Source of the DNA: DATFCK01 sp963728975
GTDB taxonomy: Bacteria > Verrucomicrobiota > Verrucomicrobiia > Chthoniobacterales > UBA10450
NCBI GenBank assembly: GCA_963728975.1
Contig: CAVSMF010000007.1
Location: forward strand, 1-64,000
DNA length: 64,000 nt
Reading direction: 5' to 3'
Position numbers and translations under genes: made by a program. This document shows positions 25,806 to 34,835 of this stretch, piece after piece; positions within the stretch are counted from its first letter, which is position 1, and the number at the start of each line of letters is the position of its first letter. Under the pieces are notes generated by a model. That model saw only the letters and a list, made by a program, of their open reading frames with translations. It did not search any database and was not told the DNA's origin.

Positions 25806-26240
25806 GGGGGGCGGACAGAGGACAGAGGACAGAGGACAGGAGGACGGAGGACGGAGGACAGAGGACAGAGGACAGAGGACAGAGGGGAACAGTGACTAAG
25901 CGCGGGACGCGCTTAGTAAGCACCAAGCACCAAACCCCAATCACCAGGGAATATCTAAGATTCAATATTCAAGCGTTGAAGTGTAGCGCGGCGTCGCGGA
26001 GCTCCGCCCTCCAGGGGGAAGGCGAATTTCGAATTTCGGATTGCGGATTGCGGAACGGGGAAGGACGGAGGGAATTTCGAATTGCGGATTGCGGATTGCG
26101 GAATGGGGAAGGACGGAGGGAATTTCGGATTGCGGATTTCGGATTGCGGAATGGGGAAGGACGGAGGGAATTTCGGATTGCGGATTTCGGATTGCGGAAT
26201 GGGGAAGGAAAGAGGACAGACGGTCGCGACCGGAGGTCCC
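25806..26240. repeat. Minisatellite-like tandem repeats
   Basis: From 25812 an 8-bp unit (gaggacag) repeats about nine times. From about 26030 a 48-bp unit (with ggaatttcggattgcgg and ggggaaggacggag) repeats about 3.5 times, preserving reading frames by chance. Not CRISPR: there are no unique spacers. Confidence 0.8.
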
Positions 26241-26296
26241 TCCCACATTACGGCGCGGGCGACGCCGGTGTGTTTCCGGGGGGAGCTTTCCGCACG

Positions 26297-27571
26297 TTAG
26301 GCGTGCCCGAGGATCCCGGCAAAGCGCCAAACTTCGTGAAAGGTGTTGTACAGCGGAGTGGGCGCGGCCCGGATCACGTTCGGTTCCCGGAAATCGCATT
26401 TCACCCCGGCGCGCTCCAGTTTCTCGAACAATTCTTTCGGCTGTTTCTGAGCAAGGATCGACAGCTGACAACCGCGTGAATTTTTGTCGGCGGGAGTAAT
26501 GACCGTGAAAAGATCGGAGCCGAGCCGGTTGAGCAGGAACTCGAGGTAGCCGGTCAGGTTAACGGATTTGGCGCGCAACGGCTCCATTCCGCCCGCTTGA
26601 TCGAAAAGCGAGAGCGATGCCCGCAACGGGGCCATCGACAGAATGGGCGGGTTGCTGATTTGCCAGCCGTCGGCCGAGGCAACGGGAATGAACTCAGGTT
26701 CGAGCTGCATTTGGAAACGGGTGTTGGGGTCATTTCCGAACCAGCCCGCCAGACGGGGTAATTTTGGGTTGGTCGCATGCCGCTCGTGCACGAACGCGCC
26801 GGCAACCGCGCCCGGGCCCGCGTTGAGATACTTATAAGAACACCAGGCGGCGAAATCGACATTCCAATCGTGCAGGGCCAGGGGAATGTTGCCGGCGGCA
26901 TGGGCGAGATCGAACCCGGCAGCGATCCCGTGCTTGTGGGCCGCGGCGGTGATTTGCCGGATGTCGAACGATTGGCCGGTGAAAAAATTCACACCGGGCA
27001 ATAAAACGAGCGCGAGTTGATCGGCGTGTTTATCGATCAGTTGGATAACGTCTTCGGTCCGGACGGTGAATTCGCCCGGGCGCGGTTTTGCCAGAATGAG
27101 GGCTTCCTTTGGATCGAGTCCGTGATGGACAATCTGGGATTTGACGGCGTAAGTGTCGGACGGGAAAGCCGGATCTTCCATCAGGATCTTGAATTTCCCC
27201 GGGCGCGCCGGCTGGTAAAAGGTGGCCATCATCAGGTGAAGGTTCACCGTGAGACTGTTCATGCAGACGATCTCGTTAGGCTGAGCGCCGAGCAGGCGGG
27301 CGGTGGGCTCGCGCACAGTTTCATGATACGAGTACCAGGGCGTGTGCCCGCCCAGGTGGGCCGCAACCCCGAGCCGGGCCCAATCGTCCAGTTCCTGTTC
27401 GACAATTTGTCCGGCTGCTTTCGGCATTAACCCAAGCGAATTCCCGGCGAAGTAGATGGCCGGTTTGCGATCGGGGGCGAGAGGCAGATGAAACCTTTCT
27501 CGGAAACCGCGGAGGGGATCCGCGGCGTCCGATTCCAGAGCGAAATTTTCGTCAGGCGAGAAGGCGGTCAT
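26297..27571 (-). CDS. kynU: Kynureninase
   Basis: 424 residues of a PLP fold-type I enzyme: IYFAGNSLGLMPKAAGQIVE near the N-terminus, GGHTPWYSYHE, NSLTVNLHLMMATFYQP, DLAHAAGNIPLALHDWNVDF and PLP-binding lysine in WCSYKYLNAGPG, then LAGWFGN and a C-terminal LYNTFHEVWRF. These are hallmark kynureninase segments (cleavage of kynurenine to anthranilate and alanine). Length is normal. Downstream on the same strand (transcriptionally upstream) lie VOC and RidA genes, separated by repeats, suggesting a loose tryptophan-catabolic neighbourhood. Confidence 0.95.
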   Translation of the reverse strand: MTAFSPDENFALESDAADPLRGFRERFHLPLAPDRKPAIYFAGNSLGLMPKAAGQIVEQELDDWARLGVAAHLGGHTPWYSYHETVREPTARLLGAQPNEIVCMNSLTVNLHLMMATFYQPARPGKFKILMEDPAFPSDTYAVKSQIVHHGLDPKEALILAKPRPGEFTVRTEDVIQLIDKHADQLALVLLPGVNFFTGQSFDIRQITAAAHKHGIAAGFDLAHAAGNIPLALHDWNVDFAAWCSYKYLNAGPGAVAGAFVHERHATNPKLPRLAGWFGNDPNTRFQMQLEPEFIPVASADGWQISNPPILSMAPLRASLSLFDQAGGMEPLRAKSVNLTGYLEFLLNRLGSDLFTVITPADKNSRGCQLSILAQKQPKELFEKLERAGVKCDFREPNVIRAAPTPLYNTFHEVWRFAGILGHA

Positions 27572-28090
27572 CGGAATATCTCTAAGGAACCCAGGAAAGC
27601 AGGAAAAGGAAACTGAATCTGAATCTGGAAACCAGGAAGCCAGGAAAGGGAATTGCTAAGGAACGCAGGAAAGCAGGAAAAGGAAACTGAATCTGGAAAC
27701 CAGGAAGCCAGGAAAGGAATTGCTAAGGAACGCAGGAAAGCAGGAAAAGGAAACTGAAACTGAATCTGGAAACCAGGAAGCCAGGAAGGAGAATTGCTGA
27801 GGAACGCAGGAAATGCGGTTGTAGGGCGTCTCTGTGAGACGCCGGGAGAGAAGGGGACAAAGAAAGCACCAAGCACCAATAACCAAGCACCAGGGAAGCA
27901 CCAATATTCAATCACCAATAACCCGTTAACCACAATAAACCAAATCCCAGGTAGGGACGCATCTCCGAGGCGTCCGGGGATGCGGTTGTAGGGCGTCTCT
28001 GTGAGACGCCGGGAGAGAAGGGATTGAATCTGGAAACCAGGAAACCAGAAAGGAGAGGAGGACAGAAGTCAGAAGTCCGGGGTGAAACTT
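27572..28090. repeat. Intergenic mosaic of dispersed repeats
   Basis: Multiple copies of a purine-rich unit (ggaaaccaggaagccagg, ggaacgcaggaaagcagg) and two copies of a palindrome (ggcgtctctgtgagacgcc near 27824 and 27993). The same units recur around 30.1, 34.0 and 36.6 kb. No gene seen. Confidence 0.8.
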
Positions 28091-28546
28091 CTATCTCCTA
28101 GGTGATGGCGGTTGCATCAGTTCGATGGTTGTGCCGTCTGGGTCGCGCACATAGATCACGCGTTTTCCGGCGTTGGGACCGGACTTGAGGGCTTGCGGTT
28201 TGCCCGCCGGCTTCCAACCGGATGCCGCGATCCGGCTTAAGAGGGCGTCGAGATCATTGATCAGAAGAGCGACATGGACCGAGCCGACATCGCAGGGTCT
28301 GATCTTGACTCGCTTGCGATCGGCCGGGGCGAGGTATTCGAGCAATTCGATTTTGTGTCCGTATCCTTTGAGGACGACAAGGCGGATTTCAGCGCCCGGG
28401 ACGCCGGTAACTTCGGCGGCGAGATCGCCGGTATGATGGGCCTGATGCGAAAGTTCAAACCCGAGAATGTCCCGCCAGAATGCGAGGGATTGTTCCAGGT
28501 TGGAAACGGTGATGCCGGTGTGATCGACCGCGGTGATGTCAGTCAT
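28091..28546 (-). CDS. VOC (glyoxalase/dioxygenase-fold) protein
   Basis: 151 residues: ITAVDHTGITVSNLEQSLAF then WRDILGFELS, metal-ligand His near the N-terminus, VHVALLINDLDALL, and C-terminal YVRDPDGTTIELMQPP with the second metal Glu. The beta-alpha-beta-beta-beta modules define the vicinal-oxygen-chelate superfamily; the reaction cannot be told from sequence. Located between kynureninase and a RidA gene on the same strand. Confidence 0.88.
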   Translation of the reverse strand: MTDITAVDHTGITVSNLEQSLAFWRDILGFELSHQAHHTGDLAAEVTGVPGAEIRLVVLKGYGHKIELLEYLAPADRKRVKIRPCDVGSVHVALLINDLDALLSRIAASGWKPAGKPQALKSGPNAGKRVIYVRDPDGTTIELMQPPSPRR

Positions 28547-28556
28547 GTTGGTTGAG

Positions 28557-28863
28557 AGTTGGGTTTAGCCACAGATTTACACAGATTTGCACAGATGTGG
28601 CCATGAAGAAGGGAACAGAGACAGAAGATGGAATCCATTCGGCTTCGCTCAGGACAGGTTTTAGAAAGTAGGAAGATGAAGGACGAAGAACAAACAGGGA
28701 GACGTTAGGAAGTTAAAGGTTAAATTGGTAAAACGGCAATTGTGGGGTGCCTGTGCGGCTAGGTGGAAAGTTCTCTCTCCCTCTCTCTGCGGCCGCTTTT
28801 TTCGCGTAATTTCGTGTGGTTCGCCGACCAAGCATCGATTAGTGCGGCGGTCATAGACCGCCG
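28557..28863. other. About 300 bp intergenic, nothing identified
   Basis: Contains a short stretch resembling the repeat motif cacagatttgcacagat (28574-28596) but no gene or clear signal. Confidence 0.5.
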
Positions 28864-29295
28864 CTACAAGGGGGGTACTGCGGCGATGACTTTGAGCTCA
28901 ATCGCGATCGGGGTCGGCAAAGCAGTGACTTCGATGGTCGTGCGAGTGGGATTTGGTTTGCCGGGCCCGGCAAATTGTTCGGCGTAAAGCCGGTTGTAGA
29001 TCGGAAAATCCTTTTTCATGCTGGTGAGAAAGACAGTGACATCGACGATGTCGTTCCAGCCGGCGCCGGCATCCTCCAGCACGAGCCTGACGTTCTCAAA
29101 AACGGCCCGGCATTGTTTTTCGATATCGTAGTCAACGATGTTGCCGGCTGAATCGAGGGTGACGCCCGGAATCGTTTTAGTGCCGCGGGTCCGCGGGCCG
29201 ATACCGGAAAGAAACAGAAGATTGCCAACCCGCCGGGCATGGGGGAAAGCGCCGACCGGCTCGGGCGCGCGCGAACTTTCGAAGGATTCGCTCAT
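28864..29295 (-). CDS. RidA (YjgF/YER057c/UK114) family deaminase
   Basis: 143 residues: GAFPHARRVGNLLFLSGIGP, CRAVFENVRLVLEDAGAGWN, DIVDVTVFLTSMKKDFPIYN and a terminal PNPTRTTIEVTALPTPIAIE with the conserved Arg of the R-T-x-x-x-V motif. RidA proteins hydrolyse reactive enamine/imine intermediates; one branch is 2-aminomuconate deaminase of tryptophan breakdown. The kynureninase 1.3 kb downstream makes that branch attractive, but RidA subfamily assignment is inference. Confidence 0.88.
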   Translation of the reverse strand: MSESFESSRAPEPVGAFPHARRVGNLLFLSGIGPRTRGTKTIPGVTLDSAGNIVDYDIEKQCRAVFENVRLVLEDAGAGWNDIVDVTVFLTSMKKDFPIYNRLYAEQFAGPGKPNPTRTTIEVTALPTPIAIELKVIAAVPPL

Positions 29296-29508
29296 GTCTA
29301 TCTTTTACCGCGGATTACCCGGATGAACACGGATTTTTTGGAAAGGAACAGAGAAAAGAATTGGTCCGCGAAACACGCGAATGGACGCGAAAAAGGAGAA
29401 GGGCGGATAGCGGGGAGCAGGTAGGGGCGATTGACCACAATCGCCAAGGGATCAGGGGACAGAGAAGCGGGAGCTCGTCCCTCATTTTAATGCTTCGCGT
29501 TTCTGCTT

Positions 29509-29829
29509 TTAGGTGGTCCGGTCAAAGACGTCGCGTAATTCCTCTTTGGCCCGCTCAAGAATTCGCTTCCGCTTTTTAGGAAGGTTTTTTCCGGCGCGGT
29601 TGATGTAGAAGTTCAACATCGACATGGCCGACTGATAGGGCGTGCCTTTGCGCCGTTTGCTATCCTGGGCGGAACGTTTTAGCGACAGGGCAATCCGGCG
29701 CGGACTGCTCGCTTTGAATATCCTGGGTTCGAGATCGAGGGCGTCGCTGTGCCGGGTGACCCGGCTGGACCAACGGCCATTGGAGGAGCGACCGCGCTTT
29801 TTCGCCGATTTACCGCGTTTCCTGTTCAT
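29509..29829 (-). CDS. DUF3175 family protein
   Basis: 106 residues from ATG 29829: a Lys/Arg-rich start (MNRKRGKSAKKRGRSSNGRW), then SSRVTRHSDALDLEPRIF, RRIALSLKRSAQDSKRRKGT, PYQSAMSMLNFYINRAGKNL and KRILERAKEELRDVF. This is the full DUF3175 pattern; a small, very basic protein of unknown function. Upstream codons to 29883 are unlike the family, so the internal Met is preferred. Confidence 0.88.
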   Translation of the reverse strand: MNRKRGKSAKKRGRSSNGRWSSRVTRHSDALDLEPRIFKASSPRRIALSLKRSAQDSKRRKGTPYQSAMSMLNFYINRAGKNLPKKRKRILERAKEELRDVFDRTT

Positions 29830-29883
29830 AGAGAACAACAAAGACCCACGCTGCCCAAGGCTCGGAAAATGAAAAAGGAGCAA

Positions 29884-30730
29884 GGTCCTTCATTGTTTCT
29901 TCTCTTGCGAGAGCCAACTCCGATTATTTTCGTGAGCCAGTGAAGCACCTTGCTTGTTAAGAATTTCGCAAGCGGCCAGGCGGGTGGTTGGAATTTTTTT
30001 GCGGGGCAATCGGGGCCGAGGGAATCTGCGGATAAAATAATCTGGAAGCCAGGAAACCAGGAAAAGATCTCTGAGGAAAGCAGGAAAGCAGGAATCTGGT
30101 TGTAGGGCGTCTCTGTGAGACGCCGGGGAGAAGGGGAATTGAATCTGGAAGCCAGGAAACCAGGAAAAGATCTCTGAGGAAAGCAGGAAAGCAGGAATCT
30201 GGTTGTAGGGCGTCTCTGTGAGACGCCGGGGAGAAGGGGGACAAAGAAAGCACCAAGCACCAATAACCAAGCACCAGGGAAGCACCAATATTCAATCACC
30301 AATAACCCGTTAACCACATAAACCAGTCCCAGGTAGGGGCGCATCTCCGTAGGCGCCCGGGGAGAAGCCCGAACAGGAAGCCAGGAAGGGGAATCGCTAA
30401 GGAAAGCCGGAAAGCAGGAATTCTTGCACAGGTAGGGGCGCATCTCCGTAGGCGCCCGGGGAGAAGCCCGAACATCACTCCATCACTCCATCACTGCTCT
30501 CCCTTCCCATCCGCGCAATCTGCGTAATCCGCGGTTCAAACCCAAGCGTCTTTCCTGCTTTCCCGCGTTCCTTAGACATTGCTTTGGGTCTCGTCAAAAT
30601 CGGGCAAATCCTGTCTAGTAATAGTTCTTTTGCCATTGCACCGAAACAATTGCTCTATCTGTGCTTCATCTGTGTAAATCCGTGGCTAAAACTTCTCGAT
30701 CCCACGACCCACGCCCTAACCGCCCTGGCG
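29884..30730. repeat. Repeat-rich intergenic region with a tandem 103-bp duplication
   Basis: A 103-bp unit (aatctggaagccaggaaacc ... palindrome ggcgtctctgtgagacgcc ... gagaagggg) is present twice in tandem (30039-30141, 30142-30240). Two copies of a second palindromic unit (gcgcatctccgtaggcgccc) follow at about 30338 and 30437. From about 30500 to 30690 lies a roughly 200-bp repeat also found inverted at 32140-32340 and 33695-33895. No gene seen. Confidence 0.85.
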
Positions 30731-31123
30731 TCACGAATTTTTCTTCGGTTTGGCTTGGGCTCGTTCCAGATTTTCTCCGACCCTGAACTTCACGATTTGT
30801 GTTACCAGCGCGAAAGGAATCGGTTTATCGAGTGGAAACCGAACCGTTCCCGCCGCGGTTTCATAAGCAGAAAGTTCTTTTTTAAACTTCCTAATCGCGC
30901 TTGTCCGCGGATAGAGCCCGATATGCTTTTTGAAAGCGGCAAAATGAACCAGCTCGCCGTTGAGACTAAAGGCCGGGATACCGTAGCTGATCTTTTCTGT
31001 GGCGCGGGGAGCCGCTCTCTGAATCGTCACCCTTAGCTTTTCCAGAATCTTCCGAACATCCTTCGGGCGGTCGGCAATATACTCATCGATTGTCTTGGGC
31101 ACGGTTGCTTGCTTGGTTCGCAT
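30731..31123 (-). CDS. DUF1801 (YdhG-like) protein
   Basis: 130 residues: TIDEYIADRPKDVRKILEKL, IQRAAPRATEKISYGIPAFS, LVHFAAFKKHIGLYPRTSAI, KKELSAYETAAGTVRFPLDK, then IPFALVTQIVKFRVGEN. This matches the DUF1801/YdhG fold (related to frataxin-like small proteins). The function is not established; it is often called an iron chaperone by homology. Complete and typical in length. Confidence 0.88.
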   Translation of the reverse strand: MRTKQATVPKTIDEYIADRPKDVRKILEKLRVTIQRAAPRATEKISYGIPAFSLNGELVHFAAFKKHIGLYPRTSAIRKFKKELSAYETAAGTVRFPLDKPIPFALVTQIVKFRVGENLERAQAKPKKNS

Positions 31124-31212
31124 ATTATTTTGCGTTTAAGGTTCAGGCAGCCGGGTCGCGCCGCGTATTTTGCCAGTAATTGCCGGCTAATCTGCTTTTT
31201 CACCGGCTCTTG

Positions 31213-32091
31213 TCAATATGGTTCGGGGGCGGTACCGGGCCGGGCGCGGACTTCGATTTGTTTTTTGCGGGTGCGCACTTCCAGGCAGGGTTGGGCATAA
31301 GTGGCGGGACCGTTAATGACACTGCCATCGCAGAGGGCGAATTTTGATCCGTGCCAGGGGCAGGTAACGGCGCCGCCATCGAGTTCGCCTTCCGCCAGGG
31401 GGCCGCCAAGATGTGAACATTTCTCGGCCAGGACATGGATACGCCCTCCGCGCCTAACGACCAGAAGCGGAATACCGTCGACCTCCGCTTTATAGATTTT
31501 ATCTTCGGAGAGATCGGATTCGTCCATGATTGGCACGAACCGCTCCGGCAATTCTCCGGGAGCGTGGTTCACGCCGATTCGTTCATGAAAAACCAGGTGT
31601 CCGCCAAGCCACGCCCCGGCAAAGCTCAGCGCATAACCGGTCAGCGCACTGGTTAGGCCGGCGCGCCGGGAGCCATTGCGGCGTTGATACCAGGAAGCAA
31701 CGTAAAAGGCGGTGGCGGTTAGATTAAAGAGGGCGTGCACGACGCCGACCCGCTTTGGTTTGCCGGAAGTGGCCTGCCAATCGTTTAGTCCGCAGACTGC
31801 GGCGCCGGCGGCTCCGAGGAGGCCGACGCCCACGGCGACATCCGCCCCGGGGGCGAAAGTGTCATCGCCGGTTGCGAGCTCGTAGCTGTCCAGCAGAGCG
31901 GCGGCGGTCCACGCGCCGATGGGCACGTCGGTTATGACCGGGTGCAAAGGGTGGCCGAGCCAGGTGCCGTGCAGGAAATTACGCACCTTTTGGCCCAGGG
32001 TGTTAAAAGCAATGTTGGCGACCGTACCCAGAACCGCTTCCACAGGTGCGAGCCACTTCTGCCGATTAATGAAATCGCCGATGTGATCCAT
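31213..32091 (-). CDS. DUF2231 membrane protein fused to a Rieske [2Fe-2S] domain
   Basis: 292 residues from ATG 32091. The N-terminal DUF2231 domain has GTWLGHPLHPVITDVPIGAW and four membrane helices (about residues 40-185) with a second conserved histidine in GHLVFHERIGVNH. A cytosolic Rieske domain follows (about 205-285): CSHLGGPLAEGEL and CPWHGSKFAL give the Cys-x-His and Cys-x-x-His cluster ligands. The combination suggests a membrane electron-transfer protein, perhaps haem-binding through the DUF2231 histidines (inference). The start at 32091 is chosen because codons upstream lie in repeat sequence. Confidence 0.9.
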   Translation of the reverse strand: MDHIGDFINRQKWLAPVEAVLGTVANIAFNTLGQKVRNFLHGTWLGHPLHPVITDVPIGAWTAAALLDSYELATGDDTFAPGADVAVGVGLLGAAGAAVCGLNDWQATSGKPKRVGVVHALFNLTATAFYVASWYQRRNGSRRAGLTSALTGYALSFAGAWLGGHLVFHERIGVNHAPGELPERFVPIMDESDLSEDKIYKAEVDGIPLLVVRRGGRIHVLAEKCSHLGGPLAEGELDGGAVTCPWHGSKFALCDGSVINGPATYAQPCLEVRTRKKQIEVRARPGTAPEPY

Positions 32092-32139
32092 ACACCTAAA
32101 TCGCAGGTGACTGGGTGTGTGCGTGCTCGCCCTGCTTTT

Positions 32140-32440
32140 TGCCACAGATTTGCACAGATGAAGCACAGATAGGGCAACCGTTTCGGTGCGATGGCAAAAG
32201 AACTATTACTAGACAGGATTTGCCCGATTTTGACGAGACCCAAAGCAATGTCTAAGGAACGCGGGAAAGCAGGAAAGACGCTTGGGTTTGAACCGCGGAT
32301 TAGGCAGATTGCGCGGATGGGAAGGGAGAGCAGTGATGGAGTGGGGGAGTAATGGAGTAATGTTCGGGCTTCTCCCCGGGCGCCTACGGAGATGCGCCCC
32401 TACCTGTGCAAGAATTCCTGCGTTCCTTAGAGATCCTTTG
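32140..32440. repeat. Dispersed repeat cluster, copy 2
   Basis: About 200 bp (cacagatttgcacagatg ... attactagacaggatttgcc ... gacgcttgggtttgaaccgc) nearly identical to 33695-33895 and, inverted, to 30500-30690. It is followed by the palindrome gggcgcctacggagatgcgc (32377-32396). Confidence 0.85.
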
Positions 32441-32531
32441 CCTCCTCTGAACATATTCCCCCCCGCCTTTGGCCGGAAAAGCCTCGACCTTGTAATCACG
32501 AAGGTGGTATGGCTCGCGAAACGTCACCATT

Positions 32532-32795
32532 ATGGAACATCATCAAATTATCTTTTTCCGGAATTTATTTTTCCGGGTGTTTGTTATCGGTCTCCTCTTC
32601 GGCTTAGTTCTGGTGTTGATCACCCTGCTTCTTTGGAGCGTCTGGGCCGGCCGGGTGATGGGATTATTCAGAGTCGACGAGAAACAGCTGGGCGAAGTGG
32701 TTCTGCTGTTTTTTACCAATGTGCGAATTGTGCTGCTCTTCTTCTTTCTAGCCCCCGCCCTGGCTTTGCATTGGACGGCCAGGAAATATCGGTAG
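32532..32795 (+). CDS. Small two-helix membrane protein
   Basis: 87 residues: IIFFRNLFFRVFVIGLLFGL then VLVLITLLLW form one long helix, and VVLLFFTNVRIVLLFFFLAP with ALALHW a second; it ends TARKYR. Topology predicts both termini in the cytoplasm. No family recognised. Isolated plus-strand gene between a repeat cluster and a nitroreductase; coding potential rests on hydrophobic pattern and length. Confidence 0.6.
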   Translation: MEHHQIIFFRNLFFRVFVIGLLFGLVLVLITLLLWSVWAGRVMGLFRVDEKQLGEVVLLFFTNVRIVLLFFFLAPALALHWTARKYR

Positions 32796-32919
32796 ACTCG
32801 ATCTTCTGTTGGGGTTTGAGAAAAGCGGCGAGGACGCGGCTTCTACTTGACACCCGGTGTCTGACCCAGACGCCCCTGAAATTTCTTGGCGTGGAAGGCG
32901 GCCTGCGACCCACATGTGC

Positions 32920-33618
32920 TCATCTTCCATCTTCTGCGTCGCGACGCGCGCCAGCAAACGAACTGATCTCGGTCAGGGGTTTGCGCGCAATATCGGGGAC
33001 AACAGCATCTTGGGCGGGATGACCAACAACCAGAAGCACAAACGGTTTCTCGTGCGAGGGGCGGCCCAAAATTCGATTCAGAAAGCCCATCGGACTCGGG
33101 GTATGCGTTAATGCCGCCAATCCACACGAATGCACAGCCGCGATCAGGAGACCGGTGGCGATGCCGACCGATTCGATCGCGTAATAGGTCGGCGACCGTG
33201 TGCCATCGGGCAGGATCCGAACCGGTTGAGCGAACACCGCAACGAGCCAGGGCGCGATTTCCAGAAACGGCTTCCGGAAATCGGTGCCTAACGGTGCCAG
33301 CGCTTCCAGCCAGGCAGCCGGCGCTCGATGTTCGTAGAACTCTTTCTCCTCCGCTTCCGCTGCGACACGAATTTCACGTTTGATGGCCGGGTCGCTCACC
33401 GCCACGAAATGCCACGGCTGCAAGTTTGCCCCGCTCGGGGCTGTCCCCGCCGTGCCAATGCAATACTCGACTATTTCGCGCGGCACCGGGCGATCGGAAA
33501 AATCGCGGATCGTGCGTCTTCGCTGCATTGTTTCGTAGAATTGCCGGGCATGCTGAAGTAACTCGTGGTCGGATCGCCGCTCGATCTCCGGTGCCGGAAC
33601 TACCCGGGGTGGATTCAT
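32920..33618 (-). CDS. Nitroreductase-family flavoprotein (iodotyrosine-deiodinase-like)
   Basis: 232 residues: FYETMQRRRTIRDFSDRPVP (FMN phosphate-binding R-R-T/S-I-R), YCIGTAGTAPSGANLQPWHF (P-S-G-x-x-x-Q-P-W-x-F), and late SVGIATGLLIAAVHSCGLAA plus THTPSPMGFLNRILGRP. The last segment and the Q-P-W-H-F motif match the IYD/BluB-like nitroreductase branch. It reduces or dehalogenates small aromatics with FMN and NAD(P)H; the substrate is unknown. Confidence 0.88.
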   Translation of the reverse strand: MNPPRVVPAPEIERRSDHELLQHARQFYETMQRRRTIRDFSDRPVPREIVEYCIGTAGTAPSGANLQPWHFVAVSDPAIKREIRVAAEAEEKEFYEHRAPAAWLEALAPLGTDFRKPFLEIAPWLVAVFAQPVRILPDGTRSPTYYAIESVGIATGLLIAAVHSCGLAALTHTPSPMGFLNRILGRPSHEKPFVLLVVGHPAQDAVVPDIARKPLTEISSFAGARRDAEDGR

Positions 33619-33689
33619 GCTTCTTTCTTACCGCGGATGACACGCGTGGACACGTATTTCTTCAATCCTGGGTGATTTTCCTGGCTCTG

Positions 33690-34245
33690 CTTTTTGCCAC
33701 AGATTTGCACAGATGAAGCACAGATAGAGGCAACCGTTTCGGTGCGATGGAAAAAGAATCATTACTAGACAGGATTTGCCCGATTTTGACGAGACCCAAA
33801 GCAATGTCTAAGGAACGCGGGAAAGCAGGAAAGACGCTTGGGTTTGAACCGCGGATTACGCAGATTGCGCGGATGGGAAGGGAGAGCAGTGGGGGAGTGA
33901 TGGAGTGGGGGAGTGATGGAGTGATGGAGTGATGGAGTGATGTTCGGGCTTCTCCCCGGGCGCCTACGGAGATGCGCCCCTACCTGTGCAAGAATTCCTG
34001 GTTTCCTGGTTTCCAGATTCAATCCCCTCCTCCCGGCGTCTCACAGAGACGCCTTACAACGCATTTCCTGCTTTCCTGCGTTCCTTAGCAATTCTCCTTC
34101 CTGGCTTCCTGTTCGGGCTTCTCCCCGGGCGCCTACGGAGATGCGCCCCTACCTGTGCAAGAATTCCTGCTTTCCGGCTTCCTGCTTTGCTTAGCAATTC
34201 CCCTTTGAAAGATTTTACTGGGCAAGAAGGGGCGCGCCCGGGAAG
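33690..34245. repeat. Dispersed repeat cluster, copy 3
   Basis: The 200-bp unit (33695-33895) is followed by runs of gtgatggagtgatggag, two copies of the gcgcctacggagatgcgc palindrome (about 33960 and 34131), one copy of the ggcgtctcacagagacgcc palindrome (34037), and aggaaagcagg-type units in reverse. No gene seen. Confidence 0.85.
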
Positions 34246-34638
34246 ATGCAGCCCGCCATGAAAATCCTCACTATTATCGTCCGGATCCTCCTCGGCCTCG
34301 TCTTTGTTTTTTTCGGCTCGAACGCCTTCTTCCATTTCTTGCCCGCGCCACCGCCCACCCACAGTCTGGCGGGCGATTATATGAACGTCCTTACCGCCAG
34401 CGGTTACATTTACGTCATCGCCGTGTTTCAAGTCGTCGCCGGCTTGCTTTTGTTGATCGGAGTTTTTGTTCCGTTGGCCCTGACCGTTCTGGCCGCTATC
34501 ATCGTAAACATCCTCGCATTTCATGCCTTGATGGCGCCGGCCAGTATTGGACCGGGAATTGTGGTCACGGTCTTGGAGCTTTTTTTGCTCTGGCGCTATC
34601 GCGGTCGGTTTGCCGACTTGTTTCGGGGCCTCGACTGA
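34246..34638 (+). CDS. DoxX family membrane protein
   Basis: 130 residues: MKILTIIVRILLGLVFVFFG then SNAFFHF, a second helix YIYVIAVFQVVAGLLLLIGV, a third LALTVLAAIIVNILAFHALM and a fourth GPGIVVTVLELFLLWRYRGR. Four membrane helices with the R-I-L-L-G-x-x-F-x-x-F-G start are typical of the DoxX superfamily. Function in this subgroup is unknown. ATG 34258 is an equally good start. Confidence 0.85.
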   Translation: MQPAMKILTIIVRILLGLVFVFFGSNAFFHFLPAPPPTHSLAGDYMNVLTASGYIYVIAVFQVVAGLLLLIGVFVPLALTVLAAIIVNILAFHALMAPASIGPGIVVTVLELFLLWRYRGRFADLFRGLD

Positions 34639-34835
34639 AGCCGGCAAACGACCGGGGGAGTCCTCTGCTGGCGATTGAGGTCTTTCCGCCATTCCCAAAC
34701 TGCATTCCGCATTCCGCAATCCGCAATGCCAGTTTCCTGCCCTGTCCTGTGCTGTGTTTCGTGTCCTCCGACCTCTCGTCCTTGTCGTGCCTCGCTCTTT
34801 GTTTTCTAAATTCTACTTTCTAATTTCTACTTTCC

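Noticed and set aside
25806..26240. Possible CRISPR array
   Set aside because: Units are contiguous or diverged tandem repeats without unique spacers and without cas genes nearby.
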